Of a DNA stretch of 64,000 nucleotides, positions 8,945-18,755 are shown piece after piece. The stretch's first letter is position 1. Each line of letters starts with the position of its first letter. Source of the DNA: Acinetobacter geminorum. GTDB taxonomy: Bacteria; Pseudomonadota; Gammaproteobacteria; Pseudomonadales; Moraxellaceae. The stretch spans positions 31,635 through 95,634 of the forward strand of contig NZ_JABELE010000015.1 in NCBI RefSeq assembly GCF_013009345.1. Direction: 5' to 3'. The position numbers and the translations under genes are program-made. Below the pieces are notes generated by a model. The model did no database searches, was not told where the DNA came from, and saw nothing but the letters and a program-made list of their open reading frames with translations.

Positions 8945-10375
8945 TTAGACTTTACTAATATGAACTGTTTGCCCGATCGTATTTTCAAGTAAACCTTCTA
9001 AACCAAACTCAGCACCTAAACCAGACATTTTCCAGCCGCCAAAAGGCGCATGAGGAAGAACTTCTGCATGGGTATTAATCCAAACAGTACCACATTGAAG
9101 CTGACTAGCGTAAGTTTGCGCTGCTTTAATATCTGACGACCAGATTGAACCACCCAAACCAAACTCACTGTCATTGGCACGAGCAATAGCATCGTTGATA
9201 TCAGTATATTTTAAAACAGGCAACACTGGTCCAAACTGTTCTTCTTCCACCACGCGGCAAGAGTCAGAAACTCCAGTCAAAATAGTTGGTGCAATAAAGT
9301 AGCCCTGCTCTGGTACTTTTTGCTGTCCTGAAAGTGCTTTTGCACCTTGAGAAATGGCATCGGCAATAAGAGCTTTCACTTTGTTATATTGCATTTGGTT
9401 TTGTACTGGACCAAATGTTGTAGAAGACGCCATTCCGTCACCCACCACTTGGGCGTTGGCAATATCAGCTAACTTTTGAGATAAAGCTTCATATTGGCTT
9501 TCATGCACGTACAGACGCTTTAAAGCTGCACATGTTTGACCAGCGTTTAAGAACGCCATATTAAAAATCTTAGCTGCAATTTCATCGATATTTGCATCTG
9601 GCAATACAATACCAGCATCATTACCGCCGAGCTCTAAAGTTAAGTGTTTTAGCTGCTGAGCTGCACCAGCCATAATGTGCTGACCTGTTCGAGTTGATCC
9701 CGTAAACACAACTTTTTGCACATCTGGATGAGAAGATAATGCTTCACCAATCTCACCAGCACCAACCACAATTGAAATTACGCCAGCAGGAACTTCTTGC
9801 TGAATGATTTCACATAAACGCAAAGTTGAGAGTGGCGTGTATTCAGAAGGTTTGCTAATCACAACATTACCCGCACGCAAAGCAGGCATGATGTGCCAAA
9901 CCGCAATCATAAATGGCCAGTTCCAAGGAGTAATTGAAGCCACTACACCTAATGGTTGACGATGACGTTCAATACGCTTGGTTTCACTGTCTTCAATTAC
10001 TTCTATAGGTAAATCCATAGCAGCCGCATAGCGAGTCCAGCCAATTGCACCCTGCACTTCCATTTGTGCAAGTGCGAGTGGCTTACCTTGTTCAAGCACA
10101 ACCAACTCTGCAAGCATTTCAGCATGCTTTTCAATACCGTCAGCAATTTTATTTAAAATTGATTTACGTTCATCGTGGGAGACTTGTTGCCAAGCTTTAG
10201 ATACCTGTTTAGCTGCACTCACTGCTTGATTTACCTGTGCAACCGATGCTTTTGCACAAAGTGCAGCAGTTAAGCCAGTAGCAGGGTTAAGAATTTCTAG
10301 CTCACCTTGTTCACCTGAACAAAGTTGACCGCCAATAATAAGTTTAAACTCATTGAGCATATTCGCTTGTTGCAT
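8945..10375 (-). CDS. NAD(P)-dependent aldehyde dehydrogenase (aromatic aldehyde oxidation likely)
   Basis: This 476-residue ALDH-superfamily enzyme shows the cofactor segment TPWNWPFMIAVWHIMPALRAGN, split here as TPWNWPF and PALRAGNVVISKPSEYTPL, the turn VFTGSTRTGQ, the general-base Glu in LTLELGGNDAG, and the catalytic Cys in NAGQTCAALKRLYV. The C-terminal FGGWKMSGLGAEFG is standard. Given the adjacent keto-acid decarboxylase and the operator shared with its promoter, the likely job is oxidation of phenylacetaldehyde or indole-3-acetaldehyde to the acid; this substrate assignment is inference from context. Other short-chain or betaine-type aldehydes remain possible. Confidence 0.88.
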   Translation of the reverse strand: MQQANMLNEFKLIIGGQLCSGEQGELEILNPATGLTAALCAKASVAQVNQAVSAAKQVSKAWQQVSHDERKSILNKIADGIEKHAEMLAELVVLEQGKPLALAQMEVQGAIGWTRYAAAMDLPIEVIEDSETKRIERHRQPLGVVASITPWNWPFMIAVWHIMPALRAGNVVISKPSEYTPLSTLRLCEIIQQEVPAGVISIVVGAGEIGEALSSHPDVQKVVFTGSTRTGQHIMAGAAQQLKHLTLELGGNDAGIVLPDANIDEIAAKIFNMAFLNAGQTCAALKRLYVHESQYEALSQKLADIANAQVVGDGMASSTTFGPVQNQMQYNKVKALIADAISQGAKALSGQQKVPEQGYFIAPTILTGVSDSCRVVEEEQFGPVLPVLKYTDINDAIARANDSEFGLGGSIWSSDIKAAQTYASQLQCGTVWINTHAEVLPHAPFGGWKMSGLGAEFGLEGLLENTIGQTVHISKV

Positions 10376-10518
10376 TTCTTCTTCCTTGTCTTAATTGTAA
10401 TTACAGCCACTTACTTTTTTCAGTTAACGCGGGATTATTTAAAGTAAGTACGATATTGATATAACAATGTGACCAAAATATTGGGGACATACCAATACAA
10501 TAAGAAATTTGCTTCCCA

Positions 10519-10596
10519 TAAATCATGCATAATTATTTTTGTTTTTTGAAAATATGCATGATTTGTGCATGTATTCTTGTCTTCATACACAATCCA
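10519..10596. promoter_or_regulatory. Operator cluster upstream of the aldehyde dehydrogenase
   Basis: ATGCA-TGATTTG-TGCAT at 10554-10570 is a perfect 5-7-5 palindrome whose centre is identical to that of the site at 8352. A half-site reading ATGCATGATTTAT lies on the minus strand at about 10519-10531, and a third partial copy, TGGATTGTGTAT, on the minus strand at 10585-10596. The array lies about 145-220 bp upstream of the dehydrogenase start. Binding by the neighbouring Lrp-type protein is inferred. Confidence 0.55.
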
Positions 10597-10613
10597 AATA
10601 AAAACAATCTGCA

Positions 10614-10648
10614 ATAAAAAAGCCCGGCAATAAACCGAGCTTTTTTGT
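10614..10648 (-). terminator. Terminator of dat-ddc
   Basis: A stem of AAAAAGCTCGG against CCGGGCTTTTT (one mismatch) with a short loop closes 12 bp after the ddc stop and ends in a T-run on the minus strand. Confidence 0.8.
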
Positions 10649-10659
10649 TATCAACTCAA

Positions 10660-12192
10660 TTAGTCGATTGGTGGTACATAGTTACCAGAAGCAATTGCAT
10701 CTTTAATGCGGTCAGCTTCCGCCAATACTTGACCTAAAAGGTTTTTAACATTTTCAAATGTCACAACAGGGCTTAATGTTGTCATTTTCAATGACTGTAC
10801 ATTACCAACTTTTGTTACACCGATATTTGCTTCACCACGTGCAAACAATTCGTCCGCTACATTTTGGTTTAAGCTATCGATAAACTCAGCTGGGTAGCCT
10901 TGTGGAACAACGCGGAACAATACCGAAGCAAACTGTGGTTCAACTAAAAGTTGTAAACCATCAGTTGCCTTGATGTAATCTGCAACTTCACGAGTAAGTT
11001 TTACACCATGGTCAATCATTGAACCATAAAGGTCTTCACCTAGTGATTCAATTGTCATCCACAATTTCAATGCATCAAAACGACGAGTCGTTTGTAATGA
11101 CTTAGACACAAGGTTTGGTACACCGTGCTCTTCGTCATAAGCAGAGTTCAAGTATTCAGCTTCGTAGTGCATGAAACGATAGTTCGCTTCATCTTTCAAC
11201 AAGAACGCACCACAGCTAATGCTTTGGAAATAATGCTTATGGAAGTCGAGGGTAATCGAGTCAGACAACTCAATACCATCAAGCATTGCACGATAGTCAT
11301 TTGACAGAATTAATGCACCGCCCCATGCCGCATCGATATGCATCCATGAACCATATTTATTGGTAATTTCACGGATTTTCTTCAATGGGTCAATTGCACC
11401 AGCATCGGTTGTACCTGCTGTCGCAACGACACAAGCAACAACTTTACCTTCAGACTGAAGATGCGCCATCGTTTTTTCGAGAGCATCTACATCCATCTGT
11501 GCATTTTCATTCACAGGAACAGTTACAACTGACTGGAAGCCCATACCCATCATTGCCATGTTCTTTTGCACAGAGAAATGTGCATTTTCAGAACAAATGA
11601 CTTTGACGTTTTTCATTGCATCGGCAGGAATACCATCACGCTGTACAGACCATGGATTACCATTTTCGTCCTTCCAGTTTTTCGAGATACACCAGTCACG
11701 AGCAAGTAACACACCCATCAAGTTAGATTGAGTACCGCCAGAAGTGAAAACACCAGCCTGACCAGAACCATAACCTACTTTTTGACGCAACCAATCAATG
11801 AGCTGGACTTCCATTAATGAACCTGCAGGGCTTTGATCCCATGAGTCCATAGATTGGTTAGTTGCATTGATTAACACTTCCGCAATCTGGCTCATCACCA
11901 TGGTTGGACAGTGTAAGTGTGCTAATGAGTGTGGATGGTGTACTTTCAAGCTTTTATTCAAGAAAAGCTCAATCATACGTTGAAGAGATTCTTGTACACC
12001 CATACCCTCTTTTGAAGGTTGGAAAGAAATTGCTGAACGCAATTCTTTAATGCTACCACCTGTGTACATCTTTTCATCTTGCAACCATGCTGAAACGGCT
12101 TTGACCGCTTCGCCCATTGCTGACTCATAGTCAGCAATGGATTGTGCATCATTGCAGAGTAACGCTTTACGATGTTCTGCAAAATCCACCAT
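10660..12192 (-). CDS. ddc: L-2,4-diaminobutyrate decarboxylase
   Basis: This PLP-dependent group II decarboxylase (510 residues) converts L-2,4-diaminobutyrate to 1,3-diaminopropane in the cytoplasm. The PLP-lysine motif is LDFHKHYFQSISCG, the aldehyde-stacking region is HIDAAWGGALILS, and the phosphate-binding stretch is FTSGGTQSNLMGVLLA. It begins 2 bp after the dat stop, so the pair is translated as one unit. Dat-Ddc pairs are established in Acinetobacter; 1,3-diaminopropane is the characteristic diamine of this genus. The assignment rests on both sequence and pairing. Confidence 0.95.
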   Translation of the reverse strand: MVDFAEHRKALLCNDAQSIADYESAMGEAVKAVSAWLQDEKMYTGGSIKELRSAISFQPSKEGMGVQESLQRMIELFLNKSLKVHHPHSLAHLHCPTMVMSQIAEVLINATNQSMDSWDQSPAGSLMEVQLIDWLRQKVGYGSGQAGVFTSGGTQSNLMGVLLARDWCISKNWKDENGNPWSVQRDGIPADAMKNVKVICSENAHFSVQKNMAMMGMGFQSVVTVPVNENAQMDVDALEKTMAHLQSEGKVVACVVATAGTTDAGAIDPLKKIREITNKYGSWMHIDAAWGGALILSNDYRAMLDGIELSDSITLDFHKHYFQSISCGAFLLKDEANYRFMHYEAEYLNSAYDEEHGVPNLVSKSLQTTRRFDALKLWMTIESLGEDLYGSMIDHGVKLTREVADYIKATDGLQLLVEPQFASVLFRVVPQGYPAEFIDSLNQNVADELFARGEANIGVTKVGNVQSLKMTTLSPVVTFENVKNLLGQVLAEADRIKDAIASGNYVPPID

Positions 12193-12194
12193 AC

Positions 12195-13568
12195 TTATGC
12201 GCCTCGTACTGCAACCAATGCTTCTGCAATTGCTTTCTTAAAGCGAGCAACTACTTCAACACATTCGTCTTGAGTAATGATTAACGGGCAAAGTAAACGA
12301 ATTACTGTACCGTTACGACCACCTTTTTCAAGCAATAATTTATTGTTGAAACAAGCAGTTTGAATCGCAGCAGCTAATTGTGAATCAGCAGGATGTGAAC
12401 CAATACGATCAGCTGGTTTACGCTCGTCAACGATCTCAACACCGATCATTAAACCGCGACCACGTACGTTACCGATACATGGGAATTCTTGGGCTAATTT
12501 TTTAAATTCAGCTTGTAAGAAGTCACCACGCTCTTGCGCATTTTGAGCAAGATTTTGTTCGCTAATCGTTTTTAATACGACAAGACCAGTACCCATAGCA
12601 AGTTGGTTACCACGGAAAGTACCCGTGTGACCAGCAGGTTGCCAAGCATCAAATTTACGTTTAATACCTAATACTGCAAGTGGTAAACCACCACCTACTG
12701 CTTTAGACATTACAACAACATCAGGTTCAATACCTGCATGTTCAAATGCAAACATTTTGCCTGAACGTGCAAAGCCAGCTTGAACTTCGTCTAAAATTAA
12801 AACGATATTGTGCTTTTCAGTCACTTCACGGATTTTTTGCAACCATTTTACTGGAGCTGTAACTACGCCGCCTTCACCTTGAATCGCTTCAAGAATAACA
12901 GCAGCCGGTTTTGTTACACCGCTTTCTACATCTTCAATAAAGTTTTCAAAGTAGTAAGTTAAAGCGTCAACACCAGCTTCACCACCTAAACCAAGTGGGC
13001 AGCGGTATTCATGCGGATATGGCATGAATTGTACGCCTGGCATTAAACCGTTAACTGCATTTTTTGCACTTAAGTTACCAGTCATAGCAAGTGCACCATG
13101 GGTCATACCATGATAACCGCCAGAGAAACTGATCACTGAACTACGGCCAGTGTAAGTCTTAGCAAGTTTAATTGCTGCTTCAGTTGCGTCTGCACCAGCA
13201 GGACCACAGAACTGCAAGCAATATTCTTCTTTACCACCAGGTAAATATGCTAACAATGCTTCAGTGAATGCATCTTTTAAAGGTGTGGTTAAGTCTAAAG
13301 TATGCAATGGCAAACCACTTGCCAATGTATCTTGAATACTTTGAATCACCGCAGGATGATTATGACCTAAAGCCAATGTACCTGCCCCAGCTAAACAATC
13401 AAGGTACTGTGTACCTTCAACATCAGTAACCCAGCATCCTTGTGCTTTCGCTATCGCTAACGGTAATTTACGTGGATAGCTACGAACATTTGATTCCATT
13501 TGACTTTGGCGAGTCAAATAATATTCGTTAGTAGCATTAGTGGCAGGGTTAACGGAAGTAACGCTCAT
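12195..13568 (-). CDS. dat: L-2,4-diaminobutyrate:2-oxoglutarate 4-aminotransferase
   Basis: This class III PLP aminotransferase (457 residues) makes L-2,4-diaminobutyrate from aspartate semialdehyde with glutamate as amino donor. The Schiff-base Lys lies in VVVMSKAVGGGLPLAVLG, the cofactor Asp in LILDEVQAGFARSG, and SFSGGYHGMTHGALA is the typical class III phosphate region. It is the first gene of the dat-ddc operon. The ribosome-binding site before ATG 13568 is weak (GAGATGG), and the leader contains an unexplained palindrome further upstream. Confidence 0.95.
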   Translation of the reverse strand: MSVTSVNPATNATNEYYLTRQSQMESNVRSYPRKLPLAIAKAQGCWVTDVEGTQYLDCLAGAGTLALGHNHPAVIQSIQDTLASGLPLHTLDLTTPLKDAFTEALLAYLPGGKEEYCLQFCGPAGADATEAAIKLAKTYTGRSSVISFSGGYHGMTHGALAMTGNLSAKNAVNGLMPGVQFMPYPHEYRCPLGLGGEAGVDALTYYFENFIEDVESGVTKPAAVILEAIQGEGGVVTAPVKWLQKIREVTEKHNIVLILDEVQAGFARSGKMFAFEHAGIEPDVVVMSKAVGGGLPLAVLGIKRKFDAWQPAGHTGTFRGNQLAMGTGLVVLKTISEQNLAQNAQERGDFLQAEFKKLAQEFPCIGNVRGRGLMIGVEIVDERKPADRIGSHPADSQLAAAIQTACFNNKLLLEKGGRNGTVIRLLCPLIITQDECVEVVARFKKAIAEALVAVRGA

Positions 13569-14035
13569 ATCGGATTACCATCTCTGATAGGGGTAGAAAG
13601 AAATAAGTCTGGTGACGATTGGTCCTTTGACTCGGTGCTTTATAGAACTAGCAAAGACACTTATTTTATATCTTGTAACTAGGAGCGCGATGATACCTAA
13701 TTTTACAAGAAAAAAAACGTCTTTTATGTACTTTACTCATCTAATCTTATTGAAAAAATGTATCATCCCAATAGTTATGATGAATTATCATCATACTATG
13801 TGACAACCTAAAGAAAATATTCTTTTTTTATATTACTTTGATTTTTTAGTTTACTTTGAAATATTTTATTTTTAAGTTACTATTTTTTAAAAGATTTTAC
13901 ATTAGCCATCATTTAAAAAAACTGATCTCAATATTACAAATACGCCACAAAATCTGCAAAAGTTATGCATAAGTTATGTTTAACATTTCTTAATGAAAAA
14001 AATTAAATTTATATTAATTTTTAAAGGAAAAATTT
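13569..14035. other. 467-bp AT-rich divergent intergenic region, dat / SIMPL gene
   Basis: This is the divergent promoter region. It contains the palindrome at 13777-13794 and long A/T runs from 13800 to 14030. I find no credible ORF: the frames that stay open lack ribosome-binding sites and have no protein-like composition. Confidence 0.6.
13777..13794. promoter_or_regulatory. Palindrome ATGATGA-ATTA-TCATCAT
   Basis: Perfect 7-bp arms around a 4-bp centre lie about 210 bp upstream of dat and 240 bp upstream of the SIMPL gene. It faintly resembles a Fur box (about 11 of 19 positions on one strand), which is not convincing. It is an operator candidate without an assigned protein. Confidence 0.35.
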
Positions 14036-14737
14036 ATGCGTACTTTAGCCGTATCAACCCTTCTTTTAGGTTCCCTCCTTAGCCCTTTAGTTTTTGCTCA
14101 GGATGATAATGCTTTGAACTACAATATTGTAAATGTACAAGCCGAAGCTTCTCGCCAAGTTTCTAATGATGAAATGCATGCGACTTTATATATTGAAAAA
14201 AGTAACAAACAACCAGCTGAACTTTCAAATCAAATTAATCAATTAATGAATCAAGCGCTTAGCGTTTCTCGTAAATATCCTCAAGTAAAAGTGGAAACTG
14301 GTGCCCAAAGCACTTACCCAATTTACGATAACGATAGCAATAAGTTAAAAGAATGGCGTGGCCGTGCTGAAATCCGTCTTGAAAGTAAAGACTTTAAAGC
14401 CGCTAGCCAGTTAGTAAACGAGTTACAGCAAAACTTCCAAACTCAATCAATTAACTTTACGGTTTCTGATGAGCAACGTAAAAAAGTTGAAAATGAGTTG
14501 ATGGTAGAAGCCTCTAAAAACTTCCAACAACGTGCTCAAATGTTGACCCAAGCTTGGAGTAAAAACCAATATACTTTGGTCACTCTAAACCTGAACACGA
14601 ATAACTATTTTCCACAACCTGTAATGCGTGCCAGCATGGCTAAGTTTGCCGTTGCCGAAGCTGCACCAGCTCAAGACATGGCAGCTGGTGAGTCTAAAAT
14701 TACTGTGAATGCAAATGGTTCAATTCAGTTTAAATAA
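14036..14737 (+). CDS. SIMPL domain (DUF541) periplasmic protein
   Basis: The 233-residue product starts with a clear signal peptide (MRTLAVSTLLLGSLLSPLVFA, cleaved before QDDN). The mature part, with IVNVQAEASRQVSNDEMHATL near the start and ITVNANGSIQF at the end, matches the SIMPL/DUF541 family, which typically has such a beta-strand framing. The family's role is unclear, with envelope and oxidative stress suggestions. GGAAAAATT precedes the ATG. It is monocistronic and closed by a strong terminator. Confidence 0.85.
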   Translation: MRTLAVSTLLLGSLLSPLVFAQDDNALNYNIVNVQAEASRQVSNDEMHATLYIEKSNKQPAELSNQINQLMNQALSVSRKYPQVKVETGAQSTYPIYDNDSNKLKEWRGRAEIRLESKDFKAASQLVNELQQNFQTQSINFTVSDEQRKKVENELMVEASKNFQQRAQMLTQAWSKNQYTLVTLNLNTNNYFPQPVMRASMAKFAVAEAAPAQDMAAGESKITVNANGSIQFK

Positions 14738-14749
14738 ATTACCTTTTCC

Positions 14750-14781
14750 AGCCCAAGCAAGTGATTGCTTGGGCTTTTTAT
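14750..14781 (+). terminator. Terminator of the SIMPL gene
   Basis: An 11-bp perfect stem AGCCCAAGCAA/TTGCTTGGGCT with a GTGA loop is followed by TTTTA, 13 bp after the stop. Confidence 0.88.
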
Positions 14782-14784
14782 TAA

Positions 14785-15684
14785 CTAACTTTCCCCATCT
14801 ACATACTCTGCAAAAGCTTGAGCCAAATAATCAAAAAGCGCTCTGATTTTTGGAATTTGTCTAAAGTCTTCATGAATAACCAGCCATAGATCATATCGAT
14901 GAATCTCTAGGTCTGGAAGCAGTTGAACAAGCTCTGAGCATTGATTTGCTATAGGGCACTGAATAAAACCTACTCCTAAAGCGGCTTTAACTGCTGAGAA
15001 CTGAGCAGGATGACTATCGGTGCGTACTTTGAATTGTTCATTTTTTATTTCAGGTAGAAAAATCCTAATCATTTCTCTTTCAAGAAGATTATGGTCGGGT
15101 CCTATCAAATCATGCTGACTTAAATCTGCTAGACAGGTGGGGTAACCTTTACGCTGTATATAATCTCGATGTGCATATAGACCCAATGGCACCTCACCAA
15201 CCTTTTTGGCTACAAGCGCTTCCTGAACAGGAGGATACATCCTGATTGCCAGATCAACTTCTTGCTCAAGTAAGTTTGCAGAAGCATTGTTTAAAGATAT
15301 TTCGATATTAACGTCCGGGTAAAGTGAATGGAATTTTGAGAGCATTTGAGGCAGAACAAGCGTGCCTAAGAACTCCGATACACTTACTCGTACACTGCCT
15401 GCAATTAGATTTAAGGCGGCACTTGCTGTACGCATAAAATGGTCAGAAGCACGTTGCATAGCTCGAACTGGCAGTTCAAGAGCTAGAGCATGCTCAGTCG
15501 GTTTCAAGCCATGAACAGAACGGCTAAACAAAACAGTTCCTAGATGTTTTTCAAGCTGTTCTATACGTGTTCGAACAGTGGGTTGTGTGACGCCTAATTT
15601 ACGAGCAGCTGCCGAGAAACTCCCCTCTTCTAAAACAACTAAAAAGAATTTCTGATCATCCCAAGAAGTCTGTTTGTTCATCAA
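14785..15684 (-). CDS. LysR family transcriptional regulator
   Basis: This 299-residue LysR-type regulator has an N-terminal winged helix FSAAARKLGVTQPTVRTRIEQLEKHLG and a C-terminal periplasmic-binding-like effector domain. It is divergent from a flavodoxin-fold oxidoreductase with a 115-bp gap, the classic layout for a LysR target. The effector is unknown. Confidence 0.9.
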   Translation of the reverse strand: MMNKQTSWDDQKFFLVVLEEGSFSAAARKLGVTQPTVRTRIEQLEKHLGTVLFSRSVHGLKPTEHALALELPVRAMQRASDHFMRTASAALNLIAGSVRVSVSEFLGTLVLPQMLSKFHSLYPDVNIEISLNNASANLLEQEVDLAIRMYPPVQEALVAKKVGEVPLGLYAHRDYIQRKGYPTCLADLSQHDLIGPDHNLLEREMIRIFLPEIKNEQFKVRTDSHPAQFSAVKAALGVGFIQCPIANQCSELVQLLPDLEIHRYDLWLVIHEDFRQIPKIRALFDYLAQAFAEYVDGES

Positions 15685-15765
15685 AATTCTTTCATCTGCT
15701 CAATTAATTTAGTCAATTTTATTATAGGTCTACTTTTTTTATGATGTGAATATTGTTTATGCATG

Positions 15766-15775
15766 TGATTAATCA
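15766..15775. promoter_or_regulatory. Possible LysR operator TGATTAATCA
   Basis: A 10-bp perfect palindrome within ATGTGATTAATCATCAT lies about 25 bp upstream of the oxidoreductase start and 80 bp from the LysR start. The assignment to this regulator is inferred from position. Confidence 0.4.
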
Positions 15776-15799
15776 TCATAGAAATTAAGGAGACATACT

Positions 15800-16375
15800 A
15801 TGAATAAGCCACTTTTACTGGTCTTTCATCCCGATTTAAATCAGTCCAAGGTTAATCGTGCTTTGGTTGAAGCATTAAAGCTTCAGAACCAAATCAATAT
15901 TGTTGATATTCAAGAATTGTATAACGGATCTCTAGATATAATGAAAGACGGAGCAATTGAAGCTCAACGTCTAATCTCTGCGTCACACATTATTTTTCAG
16001 TTCCCTATCTATTGGTATTCAGTTCCTCCGATTTTCAAAACTTGGATGGATGCGGTTTTAACGCGGATGTTTTATCTTTTTTATGAACAGGAAGGCCAAA
16101 ATATTGAAGGTAAACCACTTTACCTACATGTTGCGGTTGGCAATTTGAATTCAGCTTATCAAAAACATGGTCAAAATGGCTTCACCATAGATGAGCTGAT
16201 GGCACCTTTAAAAGCTACTGCACAACGATGTGGATTAATCTGGCACACACCTCATGTTGTTTTTAATGCAAATCAGTTAGATGAAAATAATATAGAAAAA
16301 GAAATTTCATTATCTTTAAAGCAGTTTGAACAGTGGGATATATTCAATAATGCTCCTCTTACTTCTTCATGCTAG
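15800..16375 (+). CDS. NAD(P)H-dependent quinone oxidoreductase-like flavoprotein
   Basis: The 191-residue protein has the flavodoxin-like fold of the KefF/NQO family: an opening beta strand PLLLVFHPDLNQSKVNRAL, the core motif IIFQFPIYWYSVPPIFKTWMD and VAVGNLNSAYQKHG. Proteins of this type reduce quinones or other electrophiles using FMN or FAD. AAGGAGA precedes the ATG at a good distance. The divergent LysR gene suggests induction by a quinone or electrophile, which is inference. Confidence 0.88.
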   Translation: MNKPLLLVFHPDLNQSKVNRALVEALKLQNQINIVDIQELYNGSLDIMKDGAIEAQRLISASHIIFQFPIYWYSVPPIFKTWMDAVLTRMFYLFYEQEGQNIEGKPLYLHVAVGNLNSAYQKHGQNGFTIDELMAPLKATAQRCGLIWHTPHVVFNANQLDENNIEKEISLSLKQFEQWDIFNNAPLTSSC

Positions 16376-16388
16376 TGCTAACTATAAA

Positions 16389-16419
16389 AAACGCACTTCT
16401 GAAAATCAGTAGTGCGTTT
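16389..16419 (-). terminator. Terminator between oxidoreductase and desaturase
   Basis: The stem AAACGCACT/AGTGCGTTT is followed by a six-T run on the minus strand, so it mainly serves the desaturase operon. On the plus side only TTT follows. Confidence 0.72.
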
Positions 16420-16437
16420 CGAGGTTAAAGTAATATC

Positions 16438-17532
<1,095 letters not shown>

Positions 17533-17544
17533 AAGAGTTCTCTC

Positions 17545-18615
17545 TTAAAGATCAATAACTAGATCGGATTGTGCTGAGTTCACACAAATTTTAAGTAATT
17601 GGCTTGGTTCAGTATTTTCACTACCATTGAGTAAATTACGTGTTGAACCTTGTGATTTATTACAAACACATTTATTACAAATTCCCATACGGCAACCATG
17701 AGTTGGTTTAAGACCTTCATGTTCAAGACTAACCAGAATTGACTGGCCTTTAGGAATTGCAATTACCTTATTAGACTCGGTTAATGTGACATTCACATAA
17801 CCAATATCATCAGCAGAGCTTTCATTTGTTAGGCTAAAGGCCTCTGTTAAAATGGCTGGAGCTTTTTCAAAAAGTTGCTCAACAGTCGCCACAAAACCAG
17901 AAGGTCCACACGCATAAATTGTGCTGTTTTCGACATCATCAACTAAAGCTAAATGCTCTGCATTTAAACGTTCATCATTTGGGGTTTCTTGTGTATAGAA
18001 AATCTGATAATTAAAGTTCGGATATTGCTGTGCAACTTTTTCAAAGTATTCAACAAAAGCCGCATCTGAACGCTGTTTTACCCAATATAAAAGTTGTACC
18101 TGAACTTTATCTAACTGCTGGCTTTGTTTAATCGCAGTAATTAGACTCAACATTGGGGTAATGCCACTACCTGCAGCCAACATAGTTAAATTCGATGTTT
18201 TGATGTTTTGTTGCATGTCACCATACGGTTGTCCAAGCTCAAAAACGTCACCAATTTTGCTTTCTGAAATAAACCAGTTACTCACGATACCATCAGCAAC
18301 TTTTTTAACTGTTAAACGTAAGTGCTGCGCATCTATTTGCGTCAAACTGTAAGTACGTTCATAGCGACGACCAGCAATTTCTACAATCACAGGATGATGC
18401 TGGCCTGCAACACCCATTTTTACTAGGCGGTTGCATTTTAGCGTCAGGCTCACCATGTCATGAGCGACAAATTCTTTTTTTACAATTTGAACAAGTCCGT
18501 GCTTTACAGACCATAAAGGATTAACTTTTTGTAGCCAGAAATTAGCCATTTCTTTATCAAAGATGGCTTGTGTCAATGAATTGAATAGAGAATTTCTCTT
18601 TTCGATTGCTTGCAT
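17545..18615 (-). CDS. Ferredoxin reductase with C-terminal 2Fe-2S domain (desaturase electron donor)
   Basis: This 356-residue protein has an FAD-binding barrel (RRYERTYSLT), an NAD(P) domain (MLAAGSGITPMLSLI, IYACGPSGFV) and a C-terminal plant-type ferredoxin domain with cysteines in CRMGICNKCVC and a last Cys in LLKICVN. It should pass electrons from NAD(P)H to the desaturase encoded just downstream. It is the first gene of the two-gene operon and is divergent from the TetR gene. Confidence 0.92.
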   Translation of the reverse strand: MQAIEKRNSLFNSLTQAIFDKEMANFWLQKVNPLWSVKHGLVQIVKKEFVAHDMVSLTLKCNRLVKMGVAGQHHPVIVEIAGRRYERTYSLTQIDAQHLRLTVKKVADGIVSNWFISESKIGDVFELGQPYGDMQQNIKTSNLTMLAAGSGITPMLSLITAIKQSQQLDKVQVQLLYWVKQRSDAAFVEYFEKVAQQYPNFNYQIFYTQETPNDERLNAEHLALVDDVENSTIYACGPSGFVATVEQLFEKAPAILTEAFSLTNESSADDIGYVNVTLTESNKVIAIPKGQSILVSLEHEGLKPTHGCRMGICNKCVCNKSQGSTRNLLNGSENTEPSQLLKICVNSAQSDLVIDL

Positions 18616-18647
18616 AATTGAAGGCTCTGTCGCTCTTTTTTAATTAT

Positions 18648-18678
18648 TATACACATGTATATATATTTGTATATACAC
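18648..18678. promoter_or_regulatory. Direct repeat TATACAC x2 in the desaturase/TetR divergent promoter
   Basis: TATACAC occurs at 18648-18654 and 18672-18678, 24 bp apart, in an A/T-rich stretch with alternating TATA runs. It sits centrally in the 131-140-bp divergent region and is the best operator candidate for the TetR-type protein. Confidence 0.35.
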
Positions 18679-18755
18679 CCGTACTTTTAATTACAATTTC
18701 ACAAGTTCAGCTTCTAAGGCTATAATCCTGAGAGTTTACAAATATATTGAACAGC

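Noticed and set aside
13777..13794. Fur box reading of the palindrome
   Set aside because: Only about 11 of 19 positions fit the consensus and no iron gene is adjacent; kept only as an unassigned palindrome.
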